A stretch of 64,000 nt of DNA from QZLE01 sp033852075 (lineage in GTDB: Bacteria > Pseudomonadota > Gammaproteobacteria > QZLD01), in assembly GCA_033852075.1 (NCBI GenBank), contig JAWSVC010000012.1, forward strand, positions 62,001-126,000, given 5' to 3'. The notes under the pieces are model-generated. The model had not been told where the DNA came from, searched no databases, and saw nothing but the letters and a program-made list of their open reading frames with translations. This document shows positions 18,348 through 26,359 of this stretch, piece by piece (within the stretch, counting starts at the first letter, position 1; the number at the start of each line of letters is the position of its first letter). The position numbers and the translations under genes are program-made.

Positions 18348-18380
18348 TCTGGTTGTAATTTTTGCTTTATTACAACCAGA
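18348..18380 (+). promoter_or_regulatory. Perfect 12-bp inverted repeat upstream of thioredoxin
   Basis: TCTGGTTGTAAT pairs exactly with ATTACAACCAGA around a 9-base loop. It ends 29 bases before the thioredoxin start. There is no T-run after it, so it may be an operator or RNA leader hairpin and not a terminator, although a terminator for bcp cannot be excluded. Confidence 0.6.
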
Positions 18381-18409
18381 CAAGCCAAATTATTTAAGGA
18401 GAATTAATA

Positions 18410-18733
18410 ATGGCAGTTGTAAATATCACATCACAGGCATATGAAGAAGCTATTCAAAAATATGAAATCGTAATCATTGATTTTTGGGCAACATGGTGTG
18501 GTCCATGTAAAGCATTTGGCCCTGCATTTGAAGCTGTTGCAGAAAAGGTAACTGCTGAAAACTCAAATATTCTTTTCGCTAAATGTGATACCGAACAAGA
18601 AAGTGAACTTGCCGCAAAGTTTCGTATTAGATCCATTCCAACAGTTGTTGTGATTAAGAATGGCGAAATTGCGGAAGTTAAGATGGGCGCAATGTCTCAG
18701 TCACAATTCGAGCAGTTTGTAGCTGGAATTTAA
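18410..18733 (+). CDS. Thioredoxin
   Basis: 107 residues with active site WATWCGPC and cis-Pro in RIRSIPTVVV, close to the standard thioredoxin length of 105-109. It is a cytosolic disulfide reductase, the likely electron donor for the PrxQ-type enzyme just upstream. TTAAGGAG precedes the ATG. It differs from the protein at 11744 by lacking the charged tail. Confidence 0.95.
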   Translation: MAVVNITSQAYEEAIQKYEIVIIDFWATWCGPCKAFGPAFEAVAEKVTAENSNILFAKCDTEQESELAAKFRIRSIPTVVVIKNGEIAEVKMGAMSQSQFEQFVAGI

Positions 18734-18778
18734 TTTTTTAAAGCGCCTGTGTTTTTAATGCAAGGATTAGCATAAGTA

Positions 18779-19972
18779 ATGAAAACAGATTATCTCATTA
18801 TCGGTAATGGTATTGCCGGAACTACCGCAGCTGAAAATATCAGGAAAATTGATGCGCAGGCGCAAATTTTTATTGTTACTAATGAGCACACTCCATTCTA
18901 TTCAAGGATTAGATTACCTGAATATATAGCGGGTGATATCACTAAAGATAAATTAGTGGTTAGAAAGGAAAGCTGGTATCAGGAAAAAAATATAACTTTG
19001 TGTACCGGTGTGCAAATTGCCTCTATTGATATTGATGAGAAAGTTGCAATTGCCGAAGATGGACAAAGATTTGAATTTGATAAGTTACTTTATGCTGCTG
19101 GCAGCCATTCATTTATTCCCAGAATTAATGGTAATACTTTAGATGGTGTTTTTGCGCTAAGAAATATTGATGATGCAGAAAGAATAATTGAATACAAGAA
19201 TGGTAAATCATCCATAGTGATACTAGGTGGTGGTTTATTAGGCCTTGAAATTGGCTATTCAATGATTCAGTGTGGACTGAAAGTTACGGTTGTCGAACTT
19301 TCAGATCATTTATTGCCTAAGCAGATTGATAAAGAAGGCGGAGCATTCCTGAAAAAACAATTGGAAAAAATTGGATTCAATTTTATTTTAGGAGATGCTG
19401 CTACAGAGATTGTTGGTAATCAACAAGCGCAAGTAGAACGTGTTATTTTAAAAAGCGGTATGGTTATACCTACTGATATGGTTTTAGTATCTGCTGGTGT
19501 GAGGCCAAATCTTGAACTGGCAAAGAATTCAGGAATTAAAACTAATATTGGCCTGATAATAGATAAGAACTTACATACTAGTGCGCAAGATATATATGCT
19601 GCTGGTGATCTTATTGAATTTGAAAGCAGTTTATACGGCAGTTGGATGATTGCTATGGAGCAAGGAAAGCTTGCTGCTTTGAATATGACAGGCAATAGTG
19701 TCTATTATACTGGTTCTGTAATGTCAATGATGCTAAAAGTTGTTGGTATTGAATTGGGATCTGTAGGTAACCACGATCCTGAGCATAAGTTAGAATCTGA
19801 CTTTATTCATACCGATGATTCATTTAAAAGAATCATTTTTGATAAAGAAAAGGTTGTTGGGTGTGTGATGATTGGTAATAAAAAAGGTTTTCTTCAAATA
19901 TCAAAACATATTGCTCAAGGTGATTTGGTATCAGAGATAGCCCCGGAACTTTTGCAGCTAACACCGCAGTAA
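18779..19972 (+). CDS. NAD(P)H:rubredoxin oxidoreductase-type flavoprotein
   Basis: 397 residues of the FAD/NAD(P)-binding pyridine nucleotide disulfide oxidoreductase class. The FAD motif IIGNGIAGTTAA is at the N-terminus, the NAD(P) motif ILGGGLLGLEIGYSM near residue 150, and the second FAD block IYAAGDLIEF near 275. It matches the short (about 390-residue) rubredoxin reductase / NirB-N-terminal group without redox-active Cys. Its neighbours, a ferritin-like protein and rubredoxin, make the chain NADH - reductase - rubredoxin - rubrerythrin the best reading. Biochemical specificity is inferred. Confidence 0.85.
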   Translation: MKTDYLIIGNGIAGTTAAENIRKIDAQAQIFIVTNEHTPFYSRIRLPEYIAGDITKDKLVVRKESWYQEKNITLCTGVQIASIDIDEKVAIAEDGQRFEFDKLLYAAGSHSFIPRINGNTLDGVFALRNIDDAERIIEYKNGKSSIVILGGGLLGLEIGYSMIQCGLKVTVVELSDHLLPKQIDKEGGAFLKKQLEKIGFNFILGDAATEIVGNQQAQVERVILKSGMVIPTDMVLVSAGVRPNLELAKNSGIKTNIGLIIDKNLHTSAQDIYAAGDLIEFESSLYGSWMIAMEQGKLAALNMTGNSVYYTGSVMSMMLKVVGIELGSVGNHDPEHKLESDFIHTDDSFKRIIFDKEKVVGCVMIGNKKGFLQISKHIAQGDLVSEIAPELLQLTPQ

Positions 19973-19986
19973 TTAAAGGAAACCAA

Positions 19987-20478
19987 ATGAATTCATCTGA
20001 TAATGGAATAATTGAGATTATAGATAAAGGAATAGAGCTTGAGCTTCTATTGTCTGATCTATATATGGGATTTAGTGAGTATTTTAAAGATGACCGAGAT
20101 TTCTGGTGGAGATTGTCGGTTGAAGAAAAGCATCATGCATCATTTTTAGAAAGTGGGAAAGAGGTGCTTTTACCATTCGATAAGTTTCCTAAAGAGATTT
20201 TACCTAAAAGTTTGGAAGAGCTTAATCAGGTAAGTAATCAAATAAAAAAAGTGATTTGTTATTGTGAAGATAAATCGATATCTCGTGAGGAAGCTTTTAA
20301 CTATGCAGTTTATATTGAAGGTTCTGCTGGAGAGGCGCATTATCAATCTGCATTAGAAAAAGATATTGATTCTGACGTAATACGTGTCTTTCATGTGCTA
20401 AATGAGGGAGATAAAAACCATAAACAGCGAATTTTAGCGTACATGAAAGAGCGCGATATCTCTATAAATGAAGAATAA
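19987..20478 (+). CDS. Ferritin-like (rubrerythrin-related) protein
   Basis: 163 residues forming a four-helix ferritin-like protein without a rubredoxin domain. Candidate metal ligands are Glu in LELLLSDLY, the ExxHH in VEEKHHASF, Glu in EGSAGEAHYQ and ExxxxH in NEGDKNHKQR. It starts 14 bases after the rubredoxin reductase and precedes rubredoxin, so it is likely a peroxide- or oxygen-reducing diiron protein fed by them. The family assignment is by pattern. Confidence 0.72.
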   Translation: MNSSDNGIIEIIDKGIELELLLSDLYMGFSEYFKDDRDFWWRLSVEEKHHASFLESGKEVLLPFDKFPKEILPKSLEELNQVSNQIKKVICYCEDKSISREEAFNYAVYIEGSAGEAHYQSALEKDIDSDVIRVFHVLNEGDKNHKQRILAYMKERDISINEE

Positions 20479-20504
20479 TTTTTTAATAATAATTGGAGTT
20501 TTTT

Positions 20505-20666
20505 ATGAAAAAGTATGTATGTGATGTTTGTGGATATATATATGATCCTGAGGCAGGAGATCCTGATAATGACATAGAGCCAGGCACAGTTTGGGAAGAT
20601 GTACCTGAAGGTTGGATTTGTCCATTATGTGGTGCTGGAAAAAATGACTTTAGTGAGGTTGAATAA
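20505..20666 (+). CDS. rub: Rubredoxin
   Basis: 53 residues, with the FeCys4 ligands in YVCDVCGYIYDP and WICPLCGAGK (CxxC at both ends) and the typical acidic middle PDNDIEPGTVWEDVPEGW. It carries single electrons at low potential in the cytosol. TTGGAG precedes the ATG. It is the last gene of the redox cluster and the probable link between the NADH flavoprotein at 18779 and the rubrerythrins. Confidence 0.97.
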   Translation: MKKYVCDVCGYIYDPEAGDPDNDIEPGTVWEDVPEGWICPLCGAGKNDFSEVE

Positions 20667-20686
20667 CCTTTATATTTTGCAGCCTT

Positions 20687-20712
20687 GCCCGTGATTTCTT
20701 ATACTCACGGGC
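20687..20712 (+). terminator. Hairpin after rubredoxin
   Basis: GCCCGTGA and TCACGGGC form a perfect 8-bp stem with a 10-base loop. No T-run follows, so termination efficiency is uncertain. It probably closes the redox operon. Confidence 0.6.
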
Positions 20713-20800
20713 GTAATAAAATTTCAAAATAGTTATACCTCGCCACCTTTTTTGGGTATCATCGAACGCTACTCAAACTTCTTTAGTAGTTGTTATCATC

Positions 20801-21622
20801 ATGAATGCACTCAGAGCTAGACTGCGTATTTATTTATTGCTATTGGTATTGGTTATGGTAACCGGTTCCTTAGGATTTATGTATTTTGAAGGTCTAAGTT
20901 TTCTAGATTCTATCTATATGAATATTGTCACCATGTCTACAGTAGGGTATGGAGATATACAGCCAACTACCGTCGCTGGTAAATTTATTGTTATCTTTAT
21001 AATCATTGGTGGTGTTGTTTCATTTGTTGGAGCAATATCTAATGCTACAGAGTTAATGATCTATAAAGGTGAGAATAAACGTCACAACGAAAAAATTAAT
21101 ATGGTAATTGGGGCTTTTTTCAGTGAAGTAGGAACTGAGTTATTAGGATATTTTTGCCAGTTTGACAAAAATATCGATAAGATCCGAAATGACTTGATTA
21201 TTAATGATAATTGGGATGAAGTAATGTTCTCAGAAATTCATAAAACCATTATGAATCATTATTTTGAATTTGAAATTAATGGTGAAGAATTATTGGGAAT
21301 AAGAAGATTCTTGATGAGCAGAAGAGAATTTATGGTTAGATTGCTTGAGAACCCGATTCTGCTTGAGCAAGAAAAATTTACTCGTTTGTTGCGAGAAGTT
21401 TTTCATGTTACCGAAGAATTAACAGCAAGAACCAAACTGGAAGAATCTCCTATCTCAGATATAAAGCATATATCTAATGATATGCGGAAAGCATGTGTTT
21501 TATTGGTTCACCAATGGTTGGATTATATGTTCTACATAAAGAATAATTATCCAAATTTGTTTTCATTTGCATCACGTGTTAACCCTTTTGTGGTTAACTC
21601 ATCACCTGTAATAATCGAGTAA
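20801..21622 (+). CDS. Two-helix potassium channel with cytosolic helical domain
   Basis: 273 residues. Helix 1 spans about 9-29, the pore loop carries the K+ selectivity filter TVGYGD (47-52), and helix 2 spans about 60-82. The remaining 190 residues are soluble and mostly helical, and do not show an RCK/TrkA-N nucleotide-binding motif, so gating is by an unrecognised domain. The ribosome site is weak. The stop is only 3 bases from the next gene, so the two are probably co-transcribed. Confidence 0.85.
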   Translation: MNALRARLRIYLLLLVLVMVTGSLGFMYFEGLSFLDSIYMNIVTMSTVGYGDIQPTTVAGKFIVIFIIIGGVVSFVGAISNATELMIYKGENKRHNEKINMVIGAFFSEVGTELLGYFCQFDKNIDKIRNDLIINDNWDEVMFSEIHKTIMNHYFEFEINGEELLGIRRFLMSRREFMVRLLENPILLEQEKFTRLLREVFHVTEELTARTKLEESPISDIKHISNDMRKACVLLVHQWLDYMFYIKNNYPNLFSFASRVNPFVVNSSPVIIE

Positions 21623-21625
21623 TAT

Positions 21626-22357
21626 ATGTTCTTCAACTTCGCAAGATCAAGAGATAATAAGCCAGAAAAAAAGCAAAGATTGCACTTTATCCAACATGTT
21701 GAGTTTGAATCAATAGGTATTATAGAGGATTGGGCTTTAGAAAAAGGAATGGATATTACATCGACAAAGATGTATCTCGACGAAGAACTTCCAGATAGAA
21801 ATGAACTAAGAGATATTGATATTCTTTTAATAATGGGTGGTCCCATGAATATTTATGAATATGCTGAATATCCATGGTTGAAGGAAGAAAAAATCTTTTT
21901 AAAAAAGGCGATAAGAGAAGCCACTATATTTAAAAAATTGGCCATTGTTGGTATTTGTCTTGGAGCTCAACTCATATCTGATGCTTTAGGGGGTACTGTA
22001 AGCCAGAACCAATATAAAGAGATTGGGTGGTTTCCTATAAGATCAACTAATGATCTTTTACCTGATGATATTAGTGTTTTTCATTGGCATAACGATACTT
22101 TTTCAATACCAAAAGGTGCTAGTTGTATTGCTTATAGTGAAGGGTGTGCTAATCAGGCATTTATTTATAAACAGCAGGTAATTGGTCTTCAGTTTCATCT
22201 TGAGTTGACAATGGATAATATAAATACCATATATACTAACTGCGTAAATGAATTGGAATCAGGCCCTTATATTCAAAAGCAAAACATTTCTGATTCCAGA
22301 AGAATTAATACCGCTAATGGCGTTATAACAGAAATATTAGAGAAAATGCTTAAGTAA
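21626..22357 (+). CDS. Class I glutamine amidotransferase-like protein
   Basis: 243 residues of the GMP-synthase-type amidotransferase fold. The catalytic triad is visible: Cys111 in VGICLGAQ, His191 and Glu193 in LQFHLE. The oxyanion-strand motif MGGPMNIYEY fits stand-alone GATase1 proteins (COG0518). Such proteins may hydrolyse glutamine or gamma-glutamyl compounds. The substrate is unknown. Pairing with a K+ channel is unusual. Confidence 0.82.
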   Translation: MFFNFARSRDNKPEKKQRLHFIQHVEFESIGIIEDWALEKGMDITSTKMYLDEELPDRNELRDIDILLIMGGPMNIYEYAEYPWLKEEKIFLKKAIREATIFKKLAIVGICLGAQLISDALGGTVSQNQYKEIGWFPIRSTNDLLPDDISVFHWHNDTFSIPKGASCIAYSEGCANQAFIYKQQVIGLQFHLELTMDNINTIYTNCVNELESGPYIQKQNISDSRRINTANGVITEILEKMLK

Positions 22358-22394
22358 TTGTGTTTAAAATGTCAGGCATGAATCTGTATTTGCA

Positions 22395-22409
22395 TGTTAT
22401 TTTATAACA
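22395..22409. promoter_or_regulatory. Palindromic operator candidate upstream of the hydrogenase genes
   Basis: TGTTATTTTATAACA is a perfect 15-bp palindrome of the same TGTTAT-N3-RTAACA form as the two elements upstream of thioredoxin at 11680 and 11712. It lies about 120 bases before the hydrogenase start. It resembles but does not equal published Rex sites (which have a 4-base spacer). Confidence 0.5.
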
Positions 22410-22530
22410 ATTTGTTTTGTTTAAATATTTATTCCAATAATTCCTCCCCAAATTTCCGCATACAATGAAAAACTGTTCTATATTTAAAATAATAATTATT
22501 AGTTATTAATCCAATCCCAGGGAGGGACAT

Positions 22531-24189
22531 ATGTATATTCCAAGTAATGATGATATTCGAAAATTACTCGAAGAAATTAAAAATGAATATTCAATGGAGA
22601 AAAAATCACTAATACCAATACTTCAGGATGTGCAAAAGGAATATGGATATATTCCAGAGTACGCGATGCAGGAAATTGGTGTTATGTTAGGGATCAGTTC
22701 TGCAGAAGTGTATGGAGTAGCTACATTTTATAGTTTCTTACAGGTTGAACCTAAAGGTAAATATCATGTTGCTCTAAGTATAGATATGCCATCAAAGATG
22801 GCTGGAGTTGATGATGTAGCAGAAAGGCTTGAAAAAGAACTAGGAATTAAAATGGGTGAGACCACATATGACAGAATGTTCTCGCTTGAATGGACTGGTT
22901 GCGTAGGTATTTCTGATCTCTCTCCTGCCATGATAATTAATGAAAAGATTTTTCCATTGGTAACCCCGGATAAGGCAAGCGATATTGTCAGAAGGTTACG
23001 TGCGGGTGAAGAAGTTGAGTCTGAGTTACCAAAAAGTGTGACGAATGATTTAACCTTTGATCAGGTTCAAGAGGATTCTGGTTTAAAGAAAGCACTTGAA
23101 ATGTCATCTGAAGATGTACGTAGCCTAGTTAAAGAATCAGGTCTTAGAGGGCATGGTGGAGCAGGTTTTCCAACAGGATTGAAGTGGGATTTTTGTGCTG
23201 GAGCCGAAGGTGATATTAAATATGTAGTTTGTAATGCTGATGAAGGTGAGCCTGGATGTTTTAAAGACATGCTTATTTTTGATCGGTTTGCAGATAAAGT
23301 AGTAGAAGGTATGACTATTGCTGGTTATGCCGTAGGAGCCAAAGAAGGTATTCTCTATATTAGATGGGAATATGCCTTTATGAGAGAAAGACTGGAAGCT
23401 TTACTTGAGACAAAGCGTAACAATAGTATGCTGGGCAAAAACATTTGCGGAAAAGATTTTGATTTTGATATCCAGTTGTATTTTGGCGCAGGTGCATATG
23501 TTTGTGGTGAAGAAACTGCGCTAATTGAATCTATTGAAGGACATAGAGGAGAGCCTAGAAATAAACCACCATTTCCAGTTACCGATGGTTTATTTGGTAA
23601 ACCTACTAACGTAAATAATGTTGAGACCTTTGCTTGGATTCCTTGTATTTTTGATAAGGGGGCGGCTTGGTATAACTCAGTTGGTGTTGATAAGAGCAAA
23701 GGCTATAAATTATTCAGTATAGCCGGAGATTGTCATAAACCTGGAGTGTATGAACTACCTTGGGGTATGACGTTGAATGATATTGTAAAACTGGTTGATG
23801 CAGAAAACCCTATGGCAATTCAGATCGGAGGATATTCTGGTCAATTAGTTCCTGCAAGTAAGTTTGACCGCAAACTATCATACGAAGATTTAGCAACTGG
23901 TGGATCGGTCATTATTTACAATAAAGATCGTAATTTATTCGATATTGCAGAAAACTACCTTGAGTTCTTTATTGAAGAATCATGTGGGCAATGTACCCCA
24001 TGTAGATGGGGCAATACAGCATTGCTTAATCATGTAGAAAAAATGAGAGCAGGTAAGGTAACCCCAAAAGAAGAAAAAGACATTAAAACTTTATGTGAAA
24101 CAATGTTGCTAACTTCAAAATGCGGGTTAGGGCAGACAAGTCCTAATATTGTAAAAAATCTGATGAATGATTTCGCAGACCAACTTTAA
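22531..24189 (+). CDS. NADH-binding flavoprotein subunit of a soluble [FeFe]-hydrogenase (NuoE-NuoF fusion)
   Basis: 552 residues. Residues 1-160 are a NuoE-type thioredoxin-like domain, and the rest is NuoF. NuoF shows the FMN site RGHGGAGFPTGLKW (about 205), the NADH-site GAGAYVCGEETALIES (about 320) and a 4Fe-4S site CGQCTPC (about 484-490) with a fourth Cys near 530. The NuoE domain has lost its 2Fe-2S ligands: the four expected Cys positions are Ser83, Ser88, Cys124 and Ser128. There are no C-terminal ferredoxin domains. It starts after a strong site GGGAGGG and is followed after 23 bases by the hydrogenase, so it should pass electrons between NAD(H) and the H-cluster subunit. Confidence 0.9.
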   Translation: MYIPSNDDIRKLLEEIKNEYSMEKKSLIPILQDVQKEYGYIPEYAMQEIGVMLGISSAEVYGVATFYSFLQVEPKGKYHVALSIDMPSKMAGVDDVAERLEKELGIKMGETTYDRMFSLEWTGCVGISDLSPAMIINEKIFPLVTPDKASDIVRRLRAGEEVESELPKSVTNDLTFDQVQEDSGLKKALEMSSEDVRSLVKESGLRGHGGAGFPTGLKWDFCAGAEGDIKYVVCNADEGEPGCFKDMLIFDRFADKVVEGMTIAGYAVGAKEGILYIRWEYAFMRERLEALLETKRNNSMLGKNICGKDFDFDIQLYFGAGAYVCGEETALIESIEGHRGEPRNKPPFPVTDGLFGKPTNVNNVETFAWIPCIFDKGAAWYNSVGVDKSKGYKLFSIAGDCHKPGVYELPWGMTLNDIVKLVDAENPMAIQIGGYSGQLVPASKFDRKLSYEDLATGGSVIIYNKDRNLFDIAENYLEFFIEESCGQCTPCRWGNTALLNHVEKMRAGKVTPKEEKDIKTLCETMLLTSKCGLGQTSPNIVKNLMNDFADQL

Positions 24190-24212
24190 TTGCAGCTACG
24201 GAGAGTATAACA

Positions 24213-26063
24213 ATGAGTGAAAATGGAAAAATGGTTACTGCAACTATCGATGATATTCAGGTTAGTGTACCTGAAGGGACAACTATTCTTAACGCAGCAA
24301 AAGGTGTTGGTATTAAGATTCCGACTCTATGTAATCACGATGATTTAAAACCAAAAGGGTTGTGTAGGGTTTGTGTTGTTGAGATTGAAGGTTATAGGAA
24401 TTTGCAAACATCCTGCACCATGCCTTTAGAAGAGGGTATGGTAATTAATACCAATAGCCACACGGTGAGAAAAGCGAGACGTGATCTTGTTGATCTGGAA
24501 CTTTCAAATCATACCGGCACATGTTACACATGTAATCGTAGTCGTAACTGCACATTAAGAGAATTAGCTGATGAATGTGGAGTAACTGAATTTAGATTTG
24601 GTGAAAAGCAAAAGGCTGAGCATAGAATTGAGGATTCAGGACTCTTTATTGTGCGCGATATGAATAAATGCGTGCAGTGTCGTAACTGTGAAAGAGCATG
24701 TAAAGAGCTTCAGGCAGTTGGTGCTTATGATATGAAAGATCGCAGCAATAAGATTAAGATTGCTGCGTTTGCAGATAAAGATTTGGAAGATACTGTATGT
24801 ATAAATTGCGGTCAGTGTATTACCCACTGTCCAACTGGTGCTTTGTCGGTTAAGGATGAGGTTGCAAAGGTCTGGCAAATGATTGAAGATCCAACCAAAC
24901 ATGTGGTAATTCAAACTGCTCCGGCTCCAAGGTCTGCTATCGGTGAATGTTTTGGTAATGAGCCTGGTGAAGCGGCAATGACATTTCAGTTGGCTACAGC
25001 ACTTCGTCGTTGTGGTTTCGATAGTGTATTTGATACAACTTTTACAGCTGATTTAACAATCATTGAAGAGGCAACCGAACTTCTTATCAGACTGAAAAAG
25101 GCATTGGTAGATAAGGATGAAACAGTAGCTTTGCCGCAGTTTACCAGTTGTTCTCCTGGTTGGATTAAATACTTAGAACACTTTAAACCAGAGATGATTC
25201 CAAATGTATCTTCAGCTAAAAGCCCACAGCAGATGTTTGGTGCAGTAATTAAGACCTACTATGCGCAAAAGAATAACATTGATCCTAAAGATATTGTATC
25301 TGTTGCTTTAATGCCTTGCGTGGCGAAAAAATTTGAATGCAGTCGTCCGGAGATGAACGATAGCGGATACAAAGATGTTGATATTGTTCTTACAACAGAA
25401 GAAGCAGCGGGAATGATTAAAGAGGCTGGTATGGATCTGCGTAAGGTGCCAAAGGGTAAGTATGATGATCCTTTTGGAGTATCAACAGGTTCTGGTGTGA
25501 TTTTTGGAGCAACAGGTGGTGTAATGGAAGCTGCGCTTAGAACTGCTGCAGAGCTTATAACCGGGCTAAAAATTGAAGATCTGTTTGAGCATGCAAACAT
25601 TACTCCTGTGCGTGGTTTTGAAGGTTCCAGAATTGCAGAAATTACATTAGATCAGGTTGGTGAAGTGCCAGAAATTCTTAAAGGTCATTTTAATGATTGG
25701 GAATGGCTGAAAGGCGCGACTTTGAAAGTTGGTGTCGCGCATGGTACTGCTAATGCCAAGAAGGTACTGGCAGATATTGAAGCCGGCGGTCCATTCAGTG
25801 AATGTCATTTTATTGAGTTTATGGGATGTCCTGGCGGATGTCTAGCGGGTGGAGGTATGCCGCGCCCAGTAAATATGGATGTGCGTGAGGCTCGTGCTAA
25901 ATTAATATATGAAGAGGATATGAATTACGAATATCGTAAATCGCATGAAAACCCTGAAGTGGCTCATTTATATCAAGAGTTTTTCACTGAAGGCCCTTGC
26001 GGTCATAAGTCTCATGAGTTACTGCATACTCACTATACCGCAAGAGGTAGGTTAATTGATTAG
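24213..26063 (+). CDS. hydA: [FeFe]-hydrogenase catalytic subunit with N-terminal Fe-S relay
   Basis: 616 residues. In order: a 2Fe-2S domain (CNHDDLKPKGLCRVC), a His/Cys-ligated 4Fe-4S segment (NHTGTCYTCNRSRNC), two 4Fe-4S motifs (CVQCRNCERAC and CINCGQCITHCP), then the H domain. H-cluster signatures: L1 is TSCSPGW (about 310, Ser replacing the second Cys of TSCCPxW), L2 is MPCVAKKFE (about 367), and L3 is EFMGCPGGCLAGGGMP (about 535; Met where Gln is usual in GGGQP). The size and the NuoF-type partner fit soluble NAD-linked or electron-bifurcating hydrogenases. No NuoE-like third subunit gene is separate, because it is fused upstream. Confidence 0.95.
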   Translation: MSENGKMVTATIDDIQVSVPEGTTILNAAKGVGIKIPTLCNHDDLKPKGLCRVCVVEIEGYRNLQTSCTMPLEEGMVINTNSHTVRKARRDLVDLELSNHTGTCYTCNRSRNCTLRELADECGVTEFRFGEKQKAEHRIEDSGLFIVRDMNKCVQCRNCERACKELQAVGAYDMKDRSNKIKIAAFADKDLEDTVCINCGQCITHCPTGALSVKDEVAKVWQMIEDPTKHVVIQTAPAPRSAIGECFGNEPGEAAMTFQLATALRRCGFDSVFDTTFTADLTIIEEATELLIRLKKALVDKDETVALPQFTSCSPGWIKYLEHFKPEMIPNVSSAKSPQQMFGAVIKTYYAQKNNIDPKDIVSVALMPCVAKKFECSRPEMNDSGYKDVDIVLTTEEAAGMIKEAGMDLRKVPKGKYDDPFGVSTGSGVIFGATGGVMEAALRTAAELITGLKIEDLFEHANITPVRGFEGSRIAEITLDQVGEVPEILKGHFNDWEWLKGATLKVGVAHGTANAKKVLADIEAGGPFSECHFIEFMGCPGGCLAGGGMPRPVNMDVREARAKLIYEEDMNYEYRKSHENPEVAHLYQEFFTEGPCGHKSHELLHTHYTARGRLID

Positions 26064-26359
26064 GAATCTATAATTTACTGCCTGCGGTAATTAATCGCTG
26101 TGTTGGGCGGTGCTCACAATCCTCATGTATTACATATACACTCCGGTTGCTGCGCTCCGTCCGCCTTGTGCTTAATCACCTCGGCTAATAAATTAATGAT
26201 TCCTTGAGATTTTGCACAACACTGTAGTAATAAATTTTAGCCATTGAAAATATCTGACTAAAATAGTCGGAATAATTGTTGTAACTAACCGAAGAGCCTG
26301 CTAATGTAGGCTCTTCGTCCTTATGGACATTGTGTTTAATACCTATTTTGAGAAAAAAT
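26064..26359 (+). promoter_or_regulatory. hydA-hydG spacer with GC-richer element and hairpin
   Basis: 26064-26215 is distinctly GC-richer than its surroundings and without an open frame. It looks like an intergenic repeat, but no second copy is in the window. 26277-26290 (TGTTGTAACTAACC) recurs with one change upstream of the first fabI. GAAGAGCCT (26291-26299) pairs perfectly with AGGCTCTTC (26308-26316) around an 8-base loop, about 45 bases before hydG. Confidence 0.5.
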
